The notes: generated by a model not told the origin, from the sequence alone. A stretch of DNA of 12,090 nucleotides from Methanosphaera sp. rholeuAM6 (GCA_003266105.1 MVAA01000074.1:1-12090), one strand, 5' to 3'; counted from the first letter of the stretch, positions 1-6,737 are shown. Program-made: numbers and translations.

Positions 1-401
1 AATAACCATAATATAATTTTTCATTTAAAAACACCTATTAACCGTGTATAAATTTTATTATACCATTTTACACAATTATGGTTAAAAGTTAAAATTCGTT
101 GCAAAAAACCTTGTGGAATAATGGATAATTAAGATTGATTATAGTTTTAAATATTAAATTAGAAGTTATTTTTTTATTAAATTATTTTTAGATGTTGTAT
201 AATAATAATTACATAAAATAATATAAGTTTAGATTAAAATATTGATTTTAATTATTTTTTAATAATTGATTAATTGGATATTTTTTTATTAAAACATATT
301 TTTTCTTAATATTATTTTTTAAATTATTCCGGATAGAAACAGATTTCTATTTTTCAATATTTTTATATAAAATCAGCATTTTCTGAGATATTCCACCCAC
401 T

Positions 402-437
402 TTTTACTTCGTTATAGTTAGGTTTAACGAAGTAAAA
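402..437. repeat. Perfect 13-bp inverted repeat
   Basis: TTTTACTTCGTTA (402-414) is the exact reverse complement of TAACGAAGTAAAA (425-437), with a 10-nt loop. It is the strongest palindrome in the window. It may be an RNA hairpin or a protein-binding site. It is not followed by a T-tract on either side, so it is not an obvious archaeal terminator. Confidence 0.8.
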
Positions 438-784
438 TAAAAACAGCAAAAACAGGCAAAAAACAAGTACCTCTAAAACATGAAAAATCAACAGATACAT
501 ATAGATGTCATATGTTAAAAATAGTAATTTAGAATGAAAATGAAAAAACATGAAAAAAACATACACAACAGGAAAAAAAATATTTCAAAAATAAAATAAA
601 ATTTAATGAAATAACAAAAATAATGGAAAAAAAAATATTACATAAAAAGATAATACAATAAAAGTAAAAAGTAATACTACAAAAATAGGAAAACACATAA
701 AGAAAAAACAAATAGAAACTGAAATTCGTTAAACACAGAAAGTAACGAACGAAACTAAACGATTTAAAAAAAAAATAATAATAT

Positions 785-826
785 AAGAAAATACTTCATA
801 CTATATAAAGTATGTGAATACTTTCT
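785..826. repeat. Imperfect inverted repeat around CATACT/AGTATG
   Basis: CATACT (797-802) and AGTATG (809-814) form a perfect 6-bp core with a 6-nt loop. The outer flanks AAGAAA and TTTCTT extend the symmetry imperfectly to about 40 bp. The role is unknown. Confidence 0.5.
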
Positions 827-868
827 TAAATTAATATTATCTTATTACTATTTAGATTTTATGAGGAT

Positions 869-891
869 TAAACCACTCATGCATTGGTTTA
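869..891. repeat. 7-bp inverted repeat TAAACCA/TGGTTTA
   Basis: TAAACCA (869-875) and TGGTTTA (885-891) are perfect complements with a 9-nt loop. TTTTATGA occurs directly on both sides (857-864 and 892-899). It could be an operator or hairpin; there is no adjacent gene to tie it to. Confidence 0.55.
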
Positions 892-1104
892 TTTTATGAA
901 ATAAAATTATTTAAATAATTACAATGATATTAACTATTAATTTTCTCTAGTATTCTAAAATTCAATAACAATTAAACAATGAAACTCAACCAATATCACA
1001 ATTATCTTCAGAATAAAATTCATCGATAAATGATATTAGACAATGGAAAAAAATACTAAAATAATTCTCCTTTTTAATTGTTTTATTGAAATTTTAATTT
1101 CTCA

Positions 1105-1126
1105 GTACCAAACATAATGTTGGTAC
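1105..1126. repeat. 7-bp inverted repeat GTACCAA/TTGGTAC
   Basis: GTACCAA (1105-1111) and TTGGTAC (1120-1126) are perfect complements with an 8-nt loop. The spacing resembles a dimeric regulator site or a short RNA hairpin. A TATA-like stretch (TATATATTTA) follows at about 1150-1160, but no gene starts after it. Confidence 0.55.
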
Positions 1127-1186
1127 GAATAAGTATTTATTCTTTTCTTATATATATTTAACTTTTTTGTAGTTGCCTTATATTTT

Positions 1187-1293
1187 AGTCCATTTTATGA
1201 TTTTATTTTATTATTAAAATAACATCTCTTTTTACGGACACAACCCATTCCTTGACTTCGTTAAACAATCAAGAAAACGAATGAATTTGGACT
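1187..1293. repeat. Nested inverted repeats near the 3' end of the ATPase operon
   Basis: Outer arms AGTCCA (1187-1192) and TGGACT (1288-1293) enclose CATTC-CTTGA (1246-1255) pairing with TCAAG (1269-1273) and GAATG (1279-1283), with a bulge. The inner loop carries ACTTCGTTAAAC, the 12-mer also found inverted at 422-433. It lies just beyond the ATPase gene end and may be a 3' UTR structure or a small RNA. Confidence 0.4.
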
Positions 1294-1296
1294 AGA

Positions 1297-1303
1297 AAAA
1301 AAT
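1297..1303 (-). terminator. T7 tract downstream of the ATPase operon
   Basis: Seven As on the plus strand read as TTTTTTT in the direction of the operon, about 60 nt past the ATPase stop codon. Oligo-T runs are the usual intrinsic termination signal in archaea. No stem is needed, but the nested repeats at 1187-1293 lie just beyond it. Confidence 0.4.
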
Positions 1304-1359
1304 TAATGGAATAAAATATCATAATTAGATTTTAACAAAACATTTTTTTTCTGAAAATC

Positions 1360-3456
1360 TTATTGAATTTGCCTAAAATTACTTGTGGATGTGCTTTTTA
1401 AACTTAATAACATTGTTGTTCCATTATGTAATATGGAAGTTAACGATGGTGTAATTACACCTGCAAGACCCAATCCCATAAATGTGGTATTTAACAAGAG
1501 AATCTTTCTGTAATTGTCATGTATTACATCCAACATTTTTTGACTTAATAATCTTAATGTCACCAGATCTTCTAATGTTGGTCTTAGTAAAGTAATGTCA
1601 GCCACTTCCCTTGCAAGATCAGATGAATCCTTCATTGCCACAGATACATCTGCAGCAGAAAGTGCCGGCGAATCATTTATTCCATCACCCACCATAATTA
1701 CCTTTTTGCCTTCTCTTTTAATTTTCTCAACAATTTCAGACTTTTGTTCAGGTAACACTTGGGATTTATATGTGTCAATGTTCAATAGCTCTGCAGTTGT
1801 TTTAGCAGCATTTTCCGAATCCCCAGTTAACATAATTATTTCTTTTATTCCAAATTCCCTTAAACGTGCCAGAACATCTTTTGCCTCATCTCTTGGAGGA
1901 TCATCTATACAAATAATCCCTTCCAGACGTCCATTAATTCCCAAATATATTACTGAATATTTATCACTATTTTCCTGAATAATCTTTTCATCTTTAGCTG
2001 ATATCTTTATTTTTTCATCTTCAATAACGAAATGTCTGCTTCCCAAGACTGTTCGTTTGTTAAATAAGGAAGTTACTATGCCATGAGCAACAACATATTC
2101 CACTTCGGAATGTAATTCCTTGTCATGACTTAAATTAAGTTCTTTTGCTTTGTTTACTATTGCCGTTGCAACACTATGTGGAAAATGTTCTTCAATACAT
2201 GCTGCTTGTCTTAACACTTCTTCATCAGACAATACTCCTAAGGATATGTACTTGGCTACGTGTGGTGTTGATTTGGTTAGTGTTCCTGTTTTATCGAAGA
2301 TTATGGTATCTGCTGTTGCAAATGATTCCAGATATCTTCCTCCTTTAACCACTATTTCTCTTTCTGAGGCTTCTCTCATTGTTGAAATTACTGAAAGTGG
2401 CGTTGTTAATTTTATTGCACAGGAATAATCTACAGTCAATGCAGCTATTGCTTTTATTGTACTGCCAGTTATCAGGTAAGTAAGTATTGTAACTGCAAAA
2501 TTCCATGGAACTATTGAATCTGCCAGTTTCTCTGCTTTACTCTGTATTCCTGCCTTGATTTCTTCAGAATTTTCTATTAATTTAATAATTTGATTTATTC
2601 TGGTGTTTTCATTTAATGCTGTTATTTCTACTATTATTTTTCCATTTTCTACTATTGTACCTGCAAATACCGTGCTTCCTTCACTTTTATGTAATGCCAA
2701 TGATTCTCCAGTCATTGCTGCCTGGTTTATTTCAGCTTCCCCTTTAATGATTATTCCATCTGCAGGAACCATTGCTCCTGACCTTATAATCAGATGGTCT
2801 TTTTCTTTTAATTCATTAAACGGTATTTGTTTTTCATCCCCATCTTCATTCTCTATCCATACTTTGTTGATATTTATCATCAGACTGTTTTCTAGTGAAT
2901 GTTTCGTTTTTTCTATTGTGTATTCTTCTAATATTTCTGATATTCCTATGAGAAATGATATTGATCCTGCTGTTGAATACATGTTCTTATTTAATGTAAC
3001 GGCTAATGATGTTGCATCCAGTAAATCCACATTTATTTTCATATTTAATATACTGTTTAATCCCTTTTTAATGTAGGGAAGCGAGTCATATATTATTTTT
3101 GCCCTGTTTATTGGCTGTGGTAGTATGAATGTGCTAAAAATTTTGAATCCAGTTTTTTTGATTATCTTGTTGATGTATTTTCTGTTGGTTTCTACAGTTA
3201 TTTCATCTTGTGTGGGTTCTGTTTCATATAAATCGGAGTATCTGATTGATTGTAATGTTTGTATTACTTGTTTTTTGTTTCCTTTGTATTGTATGTATAT
3301 GCTGCCGTTGGTTGATGATACTTGAACCTTTTTGAAATTTTTATTTTTGGATAATAATTCTGATAATCCGTATCCTTCTTTTTTGGTTATTACTTGTTTA
3401 CCTATTCTGACACGTAGAATATCTTTGTTATTATCATGTACTATTTTAAATTTCAT
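1360..3456 (-). CDS. P1B-type heavy-metal translocating ATPase, CtpC-like subgroup
   Basis: A 698-residue P-type ATPase that should use ATP to move a transition metal ion across the cytoplasmic membrane, probably outward. In order: an N-terminal part of about 100 residues with no CxxC metal-binding domain; membrane segments near 130-180; an actuator domain with TGES at 249-252; the ion-site helix with D343-Y-S-C346; DKTGT with the phosphorylated aspartate D388; H427-S428 where most P1B pumps have His-Pro; TGD at D546; GDGIND at 590-595; and two C-terminal membrane segments ending with H677-N678. Tyr-Ser-Cys replaces the Cys-Pro-Cys of copper and zinc pumps. From memory, bacterial pumps related to mycobacterial CtpC share the D-Y/F-S-C-A and H-F-P-H-S forms, so these look like subgroup features. 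The ATG follows an AGGAT-like site. It is second in an operon, 59 bp behind the small membrane protein. The family is sure; the metal (Mn, Zn or Fe) is not. Confidence 0.93.
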   Translation of the reverse strand: MKFKIVHDNNKDILRVRIGKQVITKKEGYGLSELLSKNKNFKKVQVSSTNGSIYIQYKGNKKQVIQTLQSIRYSDLYETEPTQDEITVETNRKYINKIIKKTGFKIFSTFILPQPINRAKIIYDSLPYIKKGLNSILNMKINVDLLDATSLAVTLNKNMYSTAGSISFLIGISEILEEYTIEKTKHSLENSLMININKVWIENEDGDEKQIPFNELKEKDHLIIRSGAMVPADGIIIKGEAEINQAAMTGESLALHKSEGSTVFAGTIVENGKIIVEITALNENTRINQIIKLIENSEEIKAGIQSKAEKLADSIVPWNFAVTILTYLITGSTIKAIAALTVDYSCAIKLTTPLSVISTMREASEREIVVKGGRYLESFATADTIIFDKTGTLTKSTPHVAKYISLGVLSDEEVLRQAACIEEHFPHSVATAIVNKAKELNLSHDKELHSEVEYVVAHGIVTSLFNKRTVLGSRHFVIEDEKIKISAKDEKIIQENSDKYSVIYLGINGRLEGIICIDDPPRDEAKDVLARLREFGIKEIIMLTGDSENAAKTTAELLNIDTYKSQVLPEQKSEIVEKIKREGKKVIMVGDGINDSPALSAADVSVAMKDSSDLAREVADITLLRPTLEDLVTLRLLSQKMLDVIHDNYRKILLLNTTFMGLGLAGVITPSLTSILHNGTTMLLSLKSTSTSNFRQIQ

Positions 3457-3515
3457 TGCTATATCCTATATTATTATTCTGTTGTTTAAATTCTGTGAAC
3501 ATATTCTTTTTTTAA

Positions 3516-3833
3516 TCATTCTTCTTCTAGTTTTTCATTGTCTTCGTAAATGTCTTCGTTGTCTATTTCAAATATTTCTTGTTTTCTTTGTTTCATTGCT
3601 TCTTTATGTATGTCGTTTGCATCTTCTTTTATGTTTTCTATGGATTCGTCTATTGAATCTTTTATACTTAAATATTCTGCTGTTGTATCTACTGCCAGGT
3701 TATGTGCAAATTCTGTTTCTGATATTTTTTTTATTGCATATGCGACTATTATTCCCCCTATAAAGTATTTAACTTCTTTTTGTCCTAAAAAGTCTCTTGT
3801 TCTGTTTATAATAGTATTGTTGTCTTCTGCCAT
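3516..3833 (-). CDS. Small membrane protein, PacL/DUF1490-DUF6110-like ATPase partner
   Basis: A 105-residue protein directly upstream of the ATPase. Residues 22-37 form one short Gly-rich membrane segment (YFIGGIIVAYAI core). Then comes an amphipathic stretch (about 45-84) with K-D-S...E-S-I-E-N-I-K-E-D-A-N-D-I-H-K-E-A spacing, and a tail (86-105) in which 11 of 20 residues are Asp or Glu. This layout matches, from memory, the DUF1490 and DUF6110 proteins encoded next to CtpC-like pumps. Mycobacterial PacL1 (Rv3269) is such a protein; it scaffolds CtpC and binds zinc through a C-terminal Asp/His tail. Here the tail is acidic with no histidine, which could favour a harder metal such as Mn(II) or Fe(II) (inference). 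The ATG has a strong AAGGAG site at 3844-3849. The assignment rests on architecture and position, not on a search. Confidence 0.65.
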   Translation of the reverse strand: MAEDNNTIINRTRDFLGQKEVKYFIGGIIVAYAIKKISETEFAHNLAVDTTAEYLSIKDSIDESIENIKEDANDIHKEAMKQRKQEIFEIDNEDIYEDNEKLEEE

Positions 3834-3882
3834 GTTTTTTTGTCTCCTTTGATTACTTTTTTTCTTATCCTATACCAAAATA

Positions 3883-3904
3883 AAAGTTAGTTATTCCTAA
3901 CTTT
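3883..3904. promoter_or_regulatory. Downstream palindromic operator of the metal operon
   Basis: AAAGTTAG (3883-3890) and CTAACTTT (3897-3904) are perfect 8-bp complements. Its core, TTAGTTATTCCTAA, has the same TTAG-N6-CTAA geometry as the site at 3937-3952, 51 bp away centre to centre. It falls just downstream of the transcription start expected from the TATA box (around 3906), where a bound repressor would block the polymerase. Confidence 0.6.
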
Positions 3905-3928
3905 ATATTATTATATTGTATTCACTGA

Positions 3929-3936
3929 TATATAAA
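3929..3936 (-). promoter_or_regulatory. TATA box of the metal-transport operon
   Basis: Read on the minus strand this is TTTATATA, the ideal archaeal TATA box. It predicts a transcription start near 3906 and a leader of about 70 nt before the ATG at 3833. It abuts one palindrome directly and is followed by another. Confidence 0.7.
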
Positions 3937-3952
3937 TTTAGGCATACCTAAA
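3937..3952. promoter_or_regulatory. DtxR/MntR-like operator next to the TATA box
   Basis: TTTAGGCATACCTAAA is a perfect palindrome (6-bp arms, 4-bp centre). It closely resembles the TTAGG...CCTAA boxes bound by DtxR-family (IdeR, MntR, TroR) iron and manganese regulators. It occupies the position of the BRE/TFB contact, touching the TATA box, so binding should hinder TBP/TFB loading. The regulator is not encoded in this window. Confidence 0.6.
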
Positions 3953-4164
3953 AACATATATTATTTAAAAAATAAAAGTAAAAAACATAACCAAAAAAAA
4001 ATATCAATCTTACCAATATCCAATTATAAAACATATTACTCAATATTACCCATAATACTAACATCAACATCATCCATTAAGAAATTATAACATATTATTG
4101 GTATCATTCTATTTTTTTTTTTTGGTTTTGAACTAATAAATAAAACTATTCAAAGGTGATATAA
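3953..4164. other. Divergent intergenic region with a T12 run
   Basis: This is the remainder of the region between the leftward metal operon and the rightward methyltransferase pair. It is almost pure A+T. A homopolymer of 12 Ts lies at 4112-4123, about 40 bp before the methyltransferase start. No convincing TATA box for the rightward operon stands out; AATTATAACAT near 4083-4093 is a weak candidate. Confidence 0.4.
4153..4160 (+). promoter_or_regulatory. Ribosome binding site that fixes a TTG start
   Basis: AAGGTGAT (4153-4160) matches the anti-Shine-Dalgarno end of archaeal 16S rRNA and lies 4 nt before TTG at 4165. The first ATG in frame (4183) is 22 nt away and has no such site, so TTG is the preferred start. 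Confidence 0.7.
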
Positions 4165-4857
4165 TTGGGATTTTTCGACAATATGCGAAAACCACAAGGA
4201 AAATTAGGAAACATTCAACTAAAATCAATGAACAAAGAACATACACCCGTATCATTATGGGGCTTAAAGCATTTAAACATCAAACCAGACAACATCATAT
4301 TAGATATAGGATGTGGTGGTGGAATAAACATAAAACGAATGGCTGAAAACGCAAAAAAAGTATATGGAATAGACTATAGTATAGAAAGTGTAAAACTATC
4401 CAAAGAAGTCAATAAAAAACTAATCAAAGAAGGAAAAGTAGAAATACTGAAAGGTAATGTCAAAAGCTTACCATTTGAAGATGATACATTTGATATTATC
4501 ACAGCATTTGAAACAGTTTATTTCTGGCCAGACATTGAAAAATGCTTCGCTGAAGTAAAAAGAGTACTCAAACCCGGAGGAATATTTCTAATTGGAATGG
4601 AAACAAACGGATCAGATAACCTTATCATGAAATTCTGGAAACACTTCATAGATATGCAAACATATAATGACAAAGAAATCACAACTTTTTTACAAAACAA
4701 TAACTATAACCAGATAACGGTTTATCTACGAGACGGAAAAAACAGAAAGGAAATAATCAAATCAAATGGTATTGAAAAAACAGTAAATGATGACTACAGT
4801 CACGTATCATTTTCAGATAGATTCATGCAATGGATGACGGTAACAGCAAGGAAGTGA
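4165..4857 (+). CDS. Class I SAM-dependent methyltransferase (Methyltransf_11 type)
   Basis: A 230-residue soluble methyltransferase. The SAM-binding motif I, ILDIGCGGG, is at 45-53. The acidic residue ending strand 2 is D70 (VYGID). The LPFEDDTFD motif is at 102-110, followed by I-I-T-A-F-E-T-V-Y-F-W, and RVLKPGG is at 133-139. The N-terminal lead-in with MNKEHTPVSLWGLKHL (22-37) is typical, from memory, of small-molecule methyltransferases common in anaerobes. Translation starts at TTG, supported by AAGGTGAT. It is 4 bp from the next gene, also a methyltransferase, so the two are probably co-transcribed and may act on the same metabolite. The substrate cannot be read from the sequence. Confidence 0.9.
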   Translation: MGFFDNMRKPQGKLGNIQLKSMNKEHTPVSLWGLKHLNIKPDNIILDIGCGGGINIKRMAENAKKVYGIDYSIESVKLSKEVNKKLIKEGKVEILKGNVKSLPFEDDTFDIITAFETVYFWPDIEKCFAEVKRVLKPGGIFLIGMETNGSDNLIMKFWKHFIDMQTYNDKEITTFLQNNNYNQITVYLRDGKNRKEIIKSNGIEKTVNDDYSHVSFSDRFMQWMTVTARK

Positions 4858-4861
4858 AAAA

Positions 4862-5659
4862 ATGAATGATTATGAAGGTGTTGAAGATACATTATTCATA
4901 CCATTAACTGCAAGAGTAAATATTTCAAAAAAATTTCCAGAGTATTTCTATGATGAAAAAGCATTAGAAATGGAAGATTTAATAAAAAACAAATCAATCG
5001 AAAAAAAATCATCCGAATATACATTAATGGCTTCTGTTGCAAGAAACTATAATCTAGACAAAATGACTCAAAAATTCATTGATAAAAATGAAAAATGTAA
5101 TATAGTAAATTTAGGAGTAGGTCTTGAAACATCATATTTTAGATTAGATAGAAAAAATTCATTATTCTATGAAGTAGACCTATCAGAAGTAATTAACCTT
5201 AGACAAAAGTATATTGCAGTAGGAGAAAATGAAAAATACATTAAGGGAGATTTATTTGAACTTAACTGGTGTAATGAATTAGACACCACTCTTCCAACAT
5301 TGATAATAGTATCAGGAGTTTTCCAATATTTCCATGAAAGTGAGATTGTACTATTCATTGAAAATATTAAAAATATCTTTGAAAATGCAGAATTAATATT
5401 TGATGCAACAAACAAATTTGGAATAAAATACTCCAATTTTTATGTGAAAAGAACAGGTAACCACTCAGCATTAATGTACTTTTATATTCAAGATCCAAAA
5501 GAATTTGCAAAAAAAGTTAACTGTGAATTAATAGAATACCGAGGCTTTTATAAAGATGCATTAAACATGCTTTCAAAAAAATTAGGAATATACTCTAAAA
5601 TTTCAATGAAAATAGCTGATAAGAAAAAAAATGCAATGATTATACATTTAAAACTATAA
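4862..5659 (+). CDS. Leucine carboxyl methyltransferase/TcmP-like SAM methyltransferase
   Basis: A 265-residue protein of the LCM family (PF04072), which includes protein C-terminal leucine methyltransferases and TcmP-like O-methyltransferases of natural-product pathways. Motif I reads N-I-V-N-L-G-V-G-L-E-T at 80-90, where the usual form is LGxGLDTR; here Asp is Glu and the Arg is missing. The following acidic motif YEVDLSEVI is at 103-111. LIIVSGVFQYF is the later strand before the active-site helix. The ATG at 4862 has AAGGAAGTGA overlapping the end of the previous gene, suggesting translational coupling. Archaea have no PP2A substrate for a true LCMT1, so a small-molecule or peptide substrate is likelier (inference). 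Confidence 0.85.
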   Translation: MNDYEGVEDTLFIPLTARVNISKKFPEYFYDEKALEMEDLIKNKSIEKKSSEYTLMASVARNYNLDKMTQKFIDKNEKCNIVNLGVGLETSYFRLDRKNSLFYEVDLSEVINLRQKYIAVGENEKYIKGDLFELNWCNELDTTLPTLIIVSGVFQYFHESEIVLFIENIKNIFENAELIFDATNKFGIKYSNFYVKRTGNHSALMYFYIQDPKEFAKKVNCELIEYRGFYKDALNMLSKKLGIYSKISMKIADKKKNAMIIHLKL

Positions 5660-5685
5660 AATATTAAGAAACAAAGCTATAAAAC

Positions 5686-5781
5686 ATGACAAAAGAAAAT
5701 GAAATAAAATTATTCCAAAACAAAGAAATGAGAGCCAAATGGGGCAAATAACAAGAATATACATACTTTTTTATAAAATAA
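5686..5781 (+). pseudogene. N-terminal stub of a BRO-N/DinD-like gene
   Basis: ATG at 5686 opens 21 codons containing E-I-K-L-F-Q-N-K-E-M-R-A-K-W-G-K and then TAA at 5749. From memory this matches the start of BRO-N/DinD-type phage antirepressor proteins, which typically read IKLF-x-N-K-E-I-R-x-x-W-D and then x-E-E-WYFS. In the same frame after the stop comes Q-E-Y-T-Y-F-F-I-K and another stop, consistent with the eroded continuation. The rest of the gene is absent. It is too short for a firm family claim, but the order of motif and continuation makes chance unlikely. Confidence 0.45.
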
Positions 5782-5977
5782 TAGCAAATTTAAGAAATAT
5801 AAATCAATAAAAAAAAATAATTCATACTTATCCATAAAATATATAAAAAGATACTTTGTTGTTATGTAAGATTAAAATAAAGGTATTTAAACAAATATAA
5901 TTAAAAACAGAATGTTTAAAAAGAATTAAATTAAAAAAGAGTACTGGACATAATTTGGTCAAAACTCTTAAATTACT

Positions 5978-5984
5978 AAAAAAA
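5978..5984 (-). terminator. T7 tract after the HTH gene
   Basis: Seven As on the plus strand are TTTTTTT in the direction of the leftward HTH gene, about 40 nt past its stop. An AAGAGT/ACTCTT pair (5937-5942 and 5964-5969) lies just beyond. Likely the terminator of the two-gene unit. Confidence 0.35.
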
Positions 5985-6022
5985 TAATGTTTCCAAAATG
6001 ACTAGAATAATTTTTAATGAAA

Positions 6023-6445
6023 TTATATGGTTATTTTTATATCATCATATGTTAAATAGGGCACTAATGAATTTTTATTTCCTTCTTTAAATTTAATTAG
6101 GCCCTCTGATTCTAATTTTTTTAGTTGAGGTTGAATACTGCTGACATTTTTATTTAAAATTGTTGCAATTTCTCTTATACTTTTAGGATGTTTATGTTTG
6201 ACAGTATTTAATAACAGCAAATCTAATTTTGATAAGGATATATCGTCTGTAATTAAACTTTCAGATAGTTCTAATGTTTCTTTAGGATGTTCTTTATAAT
6301 ATTCCCAATTTTCCATGTCCACTAAGAGTTTCATATTATTTGATTTTTCATAAGCAATTTTTATTTTTTGTAATGATCCATATTCTTTTTCCATATCTTT
6401 AACAAACTCTTCACCTGTTTGTTTTTTAATCAACGTTATAATCAT
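6023..6445 (-). CDS. HVO_A0114-type winged-helix protein, probable antitoxin
   Basis: A 140-residue protein. The N-terminal part (1-70) is charged and helical. The C-terminal part (about 72-135) is a winged helix: a helix around LDLLLLNTVKHKHPKSI, a recognition segment around REIATILNKNVSSIQPQLKKLESEGLI, then a wing ending in LVPYLTYDD. This is the layout of the HVO_A0114 putative DNA-binding family, often encoded beside small toxins of the TumE/DUF6516 type. The ATG has a strong GGAGG site (6454-6458) inside the upstream gene, and the two genes overlap by 20 bp, so they are co-translated. A role as DNA-binding antitoxin that represses its own promoter is inferred. Confidence 0.7.
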   Translation of the reverse strand: MIITLIKKQTGEEFVKDMEKEYGSLQKIKIAYEKSNNMKLLVDMENWEYYKEHPKETLELSESLITDDISLSKLDLLLLNTVKHKHPKSIREIATILNKNVSSIQPQLKKLESEGLIKFKEGNKNSLVPYLTYDDIKITI

Positions 6446-6716
6446 TTAATTCTTCCTCCAATAATTCTAATTTTAAACCATTATTCAAATCTATATGTAA
6501 TAGTACTATATCTAAAATTTTGTATTGATCTTGATTTTTTAGGTTTTTTTTGATGAAATGTTTCTTCGGATAAGGGTGTATATGTGCTATATGTGTATGA
6601 TAATTATCAATTAATACGTTATCAGGCATTATAACAATGGACCAACCCAAATGTGTATTTGCATGATAAACTATTTTATCCTTAATTTGATGTTTTTCTT
6701 GTACCTTTCGATTCAG
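6426..6716 (-). CDS. Small His-rich protein, TumE/DUF6516-like toxin candidate, start uncertain
   Basis: The frame is open from 6725 to the stop at 6426. The core reads Y-H-A-N-T-H-L-G-W, then D-N-Y-H-T-H-I-A-H-I-H-P-Y-P-K-K-H-F, and ends in an acidic helix LELLEEELND. A His-rich block followed by an acidic helical end, placed before an HVO_A0114-type gene, suggests a TumE/DUF6516-type toxin; the match is loose. No ATG or GTG exists upstream. The first usual start is TTG at 6650 (74 codons), with no ribosome site, and it cuts off residues that look coding. CTG at 6716 lies where transcription should begin from the TATA box at 6738-6745, so either a leaderless CTG start or an ATG-to-CTG mutation is possible. 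The gene may be inactive. Confidence 0.4.
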   Translation of the reverse strand: MNRKVQEKHQIKDKIVYHANTHLGWSIVIMPDNVLIDNYHTHIAHIHPYPKKHFIKKNLKNQDQYKILDIVLLHIDLNNGLKLELLEEELNDYNVD

Positions 6717-6737
6717 ATTATTATATTACTTATTTTA

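Larger units (their letters stand above)
1..1359. other. Long non-coding region
   Basis: No credible gene is visible in about 1.36 kb. The open frames on the minus strand at 363-711 translate to Phe/Tyr/Leu-rich low-complexity peptides, as expected from chance reading of AT-rich DNA, and have no ribosome binding site. The stretch does hold clean inverted repeats (listed separately) and three copies of an (A/C)TTCGTTAAAC motif at 422-433 (minus), 724-734 and 1255-1266. At the left edge TAACCATAAT (3-12) pairs with ATTATGGTTA (75-84) around a smaller GTGTA/TACAC stem, and AATTATT-TTTT-AATAATT lies at 250-267. No tRNA, rRNA or CRISPR signature was seen. A small RNA or the control region of a gene to the left cannot be excluded. 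Confidence 0.6.

Noticed and set aside
402..437. 13-bp palindrome considered as a replication-origin element or terminator
   Set aside because: There is no cdc6/orc1 gene nearby, no array of origin-type repeats, and no T-tract after the stem.
363..711. Two overlapping minus-strand open frames (67 and 60 codons)
   Set aside because: The translations are Phe/Tyr/Leu-rich low-complexity strings with no ribosome site or family resemblance; they fit chance frames in AT-rich DNA.
2176..2178. His-Ser instead of His-Pro in the ATPase as an inactivating mutation
   Set aside because: From memory, related bacterial pumps share the H-F-P-H-S form, and all catalytic motifs (TGES, DKTGT, TGD, GDGIND) are intact.
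1595..3325. Several plus-strand frames of 66-157 codons
   Set aside because: They lie antisense to the ATPase gene, whose motifs are unmistakable, and have no recognisable content of their own.
3332..3852. Plus-strand frames of 143 and 100 codons
   Set aside because: They are antisense to the ATPase start and the small partner gene, which have a good ribosome site and a matching promoter.
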